Shown one piece after another: positions 62,980 through 64,000 of a stretch of DNA of 64,000 nt (its first letter is position 1; each line of letters opens with the position of its first letter). Made by a program: the position numbers and the translations under genes. This DNA is from JABSOG01 sp965277695 (GTDB taxonomy: Bacteria > Pseudomonadota > Gammaproteobacteria > Enterobacterales > Alteromonadaceae). The notes under the pieces are model-generated. The model saw only the letters and a program-made list of their open reading frames with translations. It did no database searches and was not told where the DNA came from. The stretch covers positions 1-64,000 of the forward strand of contig CBDIDQ010000021.1 of NCBI GenBank assembly GCA_965277695.1, written 5' to 3'.

Positions 62980-64000
62980 TTTAGCCCCACAGATCCCCGT
63001 AATTTTGGTGGTTGATGATACCCCAGCCAACCTCACATTAATGAGAAACATTCTCGAACCACAAGGGTTTAAAGTATTGCTGGCGACCTCAGGTGAAAAA
63101 GCCTTGTCATTACTAAATAAAATCATTCCAGACCTGATTTTGCTCGACATCATGATGCCCGGACTTGATGGTTTTGCCACCATTGAGCAGCTCAAGGCGC
63201 TCCCCAAAGCTGAAGATATTCCGGTTATTTTTGTCTCCGCCAAAACCGAAATCAAAGATATTACCCAAGGTTTTAAACTCGGTGCAGTCGACTACATCAC
63301 CAAGCCAATCCAAAGACTCGAAGTGCTAGCCAGAGTCCAAACCCATTTAAAAATTCGTCGATTACTGCAAATCGAGCGCTCCCAAAGCGAACAAATCAAA
63401 GCCATTATCGACAATATTTCGGATTGTGTTTTGGTGATCAACAAACAAGGCATCATTGCCTCAGCCAACCCAGCTACCGAGCACTTATTTGATTATCCAG
63501 AAGACATCTTGTGCCAGAAAAATATTGCCGAATTACTCAATTATAGTGGCGATCCCACGCACTTTGTCGAGCTGTTACTGGCTCACGATGACTCCGACTC
63601 TTGGTGGCAGCAACCCACCGGGCGATGCAGTAACAACAGCACTTTTCCGATTGAAATCAACGTACGAGAAATCTTTACCACCGAGCCGAGTTTTGTCATT
63701 GTGATCCAAGATATCAGTCTGCATCGTAATGAAATCGACTTATTACATCATCTCACCGAAACCGACCCGTTAACCAATATCAACAACCGTCGGCATTTTG
63801 AAATTTTATTATCGCAAAGCTGGCGTCAATGTCAGCGTAGTCAGCTATCGCTGTCGTTGTTATTTATTGATATCGATCATTTCAAATTATTCAACGACCA
63901 CTACGGCCACCAAGAGGGAGATAACTGCCTGCAAAAAGTGGCAGAGGCGCTGCAAAACACCCTATCGCGAGCGGTCGATTCAGTCTCCCGTTATGGTGGG
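62966..64000 (+). CDS. Response regulator with PAS and GGDEF (diguanylate cyclase) domains, cut by the window end
   Basis: 345 residues are visible and the frame is open to the last base. The ATG at 62966 overlaps the kinase gene by 14 bases. The receiver (about 12-130) has VVDD, Asp61 (LLDIMMP), SAKTE and ITKPIQ. A PAS-like domain (about 140-260) follows, with AIIDNISDCVLVI and ANPATEHLFDYP. Then the start of a GGDEF domain: DPLTNINNRRHFEILL, the metal-binding LLFIDIDHFKLFND and EGDNCLQKVAEAL, and RYGG exactly at the edge, where GG(D/E)EF should follow. It is the expected output of the operon: phosphorelay-controlled c-di-GMP synthesis. Whether an EAL domain follows is outside the window. 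Confidence 0.93.
   Translation, partial: MRLHNLAPQIPVILVVDDTPANLTLMRNILEPQGFKVLLATSGEKALSLLNKIIPDLILLDIMMPGLDGFATIEQLKALPKAEDIPVIFVSAKTEIKDITQGFKLGAVDYITKPIQRLEVLARVQTHLKIRRLLQIERSQSEQIKAIIDNISDCVLVINKQGIIASANPATEHLFDYPEDILCQKNIAELLNYSGDPTHFVELLLAHDDSDSWWQQPTGRCSNNSTFPIEINVREIFTTEPSFVIVIQDISLHRNEIDLLHHLTETDPLTNINNRRHFEILLSQSWRQCQRSQLSLSLLFIDIDHFKLFNDHYGHQEGDNCLQKVAEALQNTLSRAVDSVSRYGG

Overview
The window is a chromosomal segment of a free-living, probably marine, gammaproteobacterium. The main evidence is the glnA - DUF4124 protein - ntrB - ntrC block with its sigma-54 promoter and NtrC sites. A methyl-accepting chemotaxis protein, a vibriolysin-like M4 protease, an RTX protein and many hybrid histidine kinases fit the same picture. 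I cannot name the genus. No tRNA, rRNA, CRISPR array or intact insertion sequence was seen.

Layout. (1) 1-3541: the 3' part of a large RTX (Ca-binding repeat) protein, a terminator, and a 2OG-Fe(II) oxygenase-like gene. (2) 3555-9419, minus strand: a chemoreceptor and a secreted M4 metalloprotease with thrombospondin type 3-like Ca repeats. (3) 9538-12006: a small membrane protein and an AT-rich, translationally coupled gene pair that could be a defence or regulatory module. (4) 12156-34975: five paralogous hybrid histidine kinases plus one soluble receiver-kinase. Three of the hybrids carry 14 periplasmic propeller blades each and begin with TTG. The array is interrupted at 19359-24837 by a polymorphic-toxin locus: an AHH nuclease toxin, a putative immunity protein, a decayed second copy of both, and an exported orphan protein. 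(5) 35180-36238: a lipoprotein. (6) 43280-36258, minus strand: an apparent five-gene operon with an ECF sigma factor, membrane anti-sigma factor, animal-type haem peroxidase, small unknown protein and exported TPR-CHAT protease. (7) 43391-50243: a 33-bp tandem repeat, a DUF4143-type ATPase, a giant membrane protein and an Rpn-family nuclease. (8) 50244-55994: the nitrogen regulation block and a STAS protein. (9) 56004-58650: a NarL/DesK-type two-component pair and a DUF2306-like membrane protein. (10) 58862-64000: an operon of a duplicated PhnD-like binding protein, a hybrid kinase and a receiver-PAS-diguanylate cyclase that runs off the window.

How the genes may work together. Signalling dominates: eight sensor kinases have no linked DNA-binding partner except the NtrB/NtrC and DesK/NarL pairs. 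The five hybrids of the array and the 60547 hybrid share an unusual C-terminal helical tail of about 60 residues that has no HPt histidine. The strongest candidates for undescribed systems are the ECF sigma / peroxidase / CHAT operon, the tandem propeller-kinase array with its tail module, and the coupled gene pair at 10307-12006. All functional links beyond family membership are inference.
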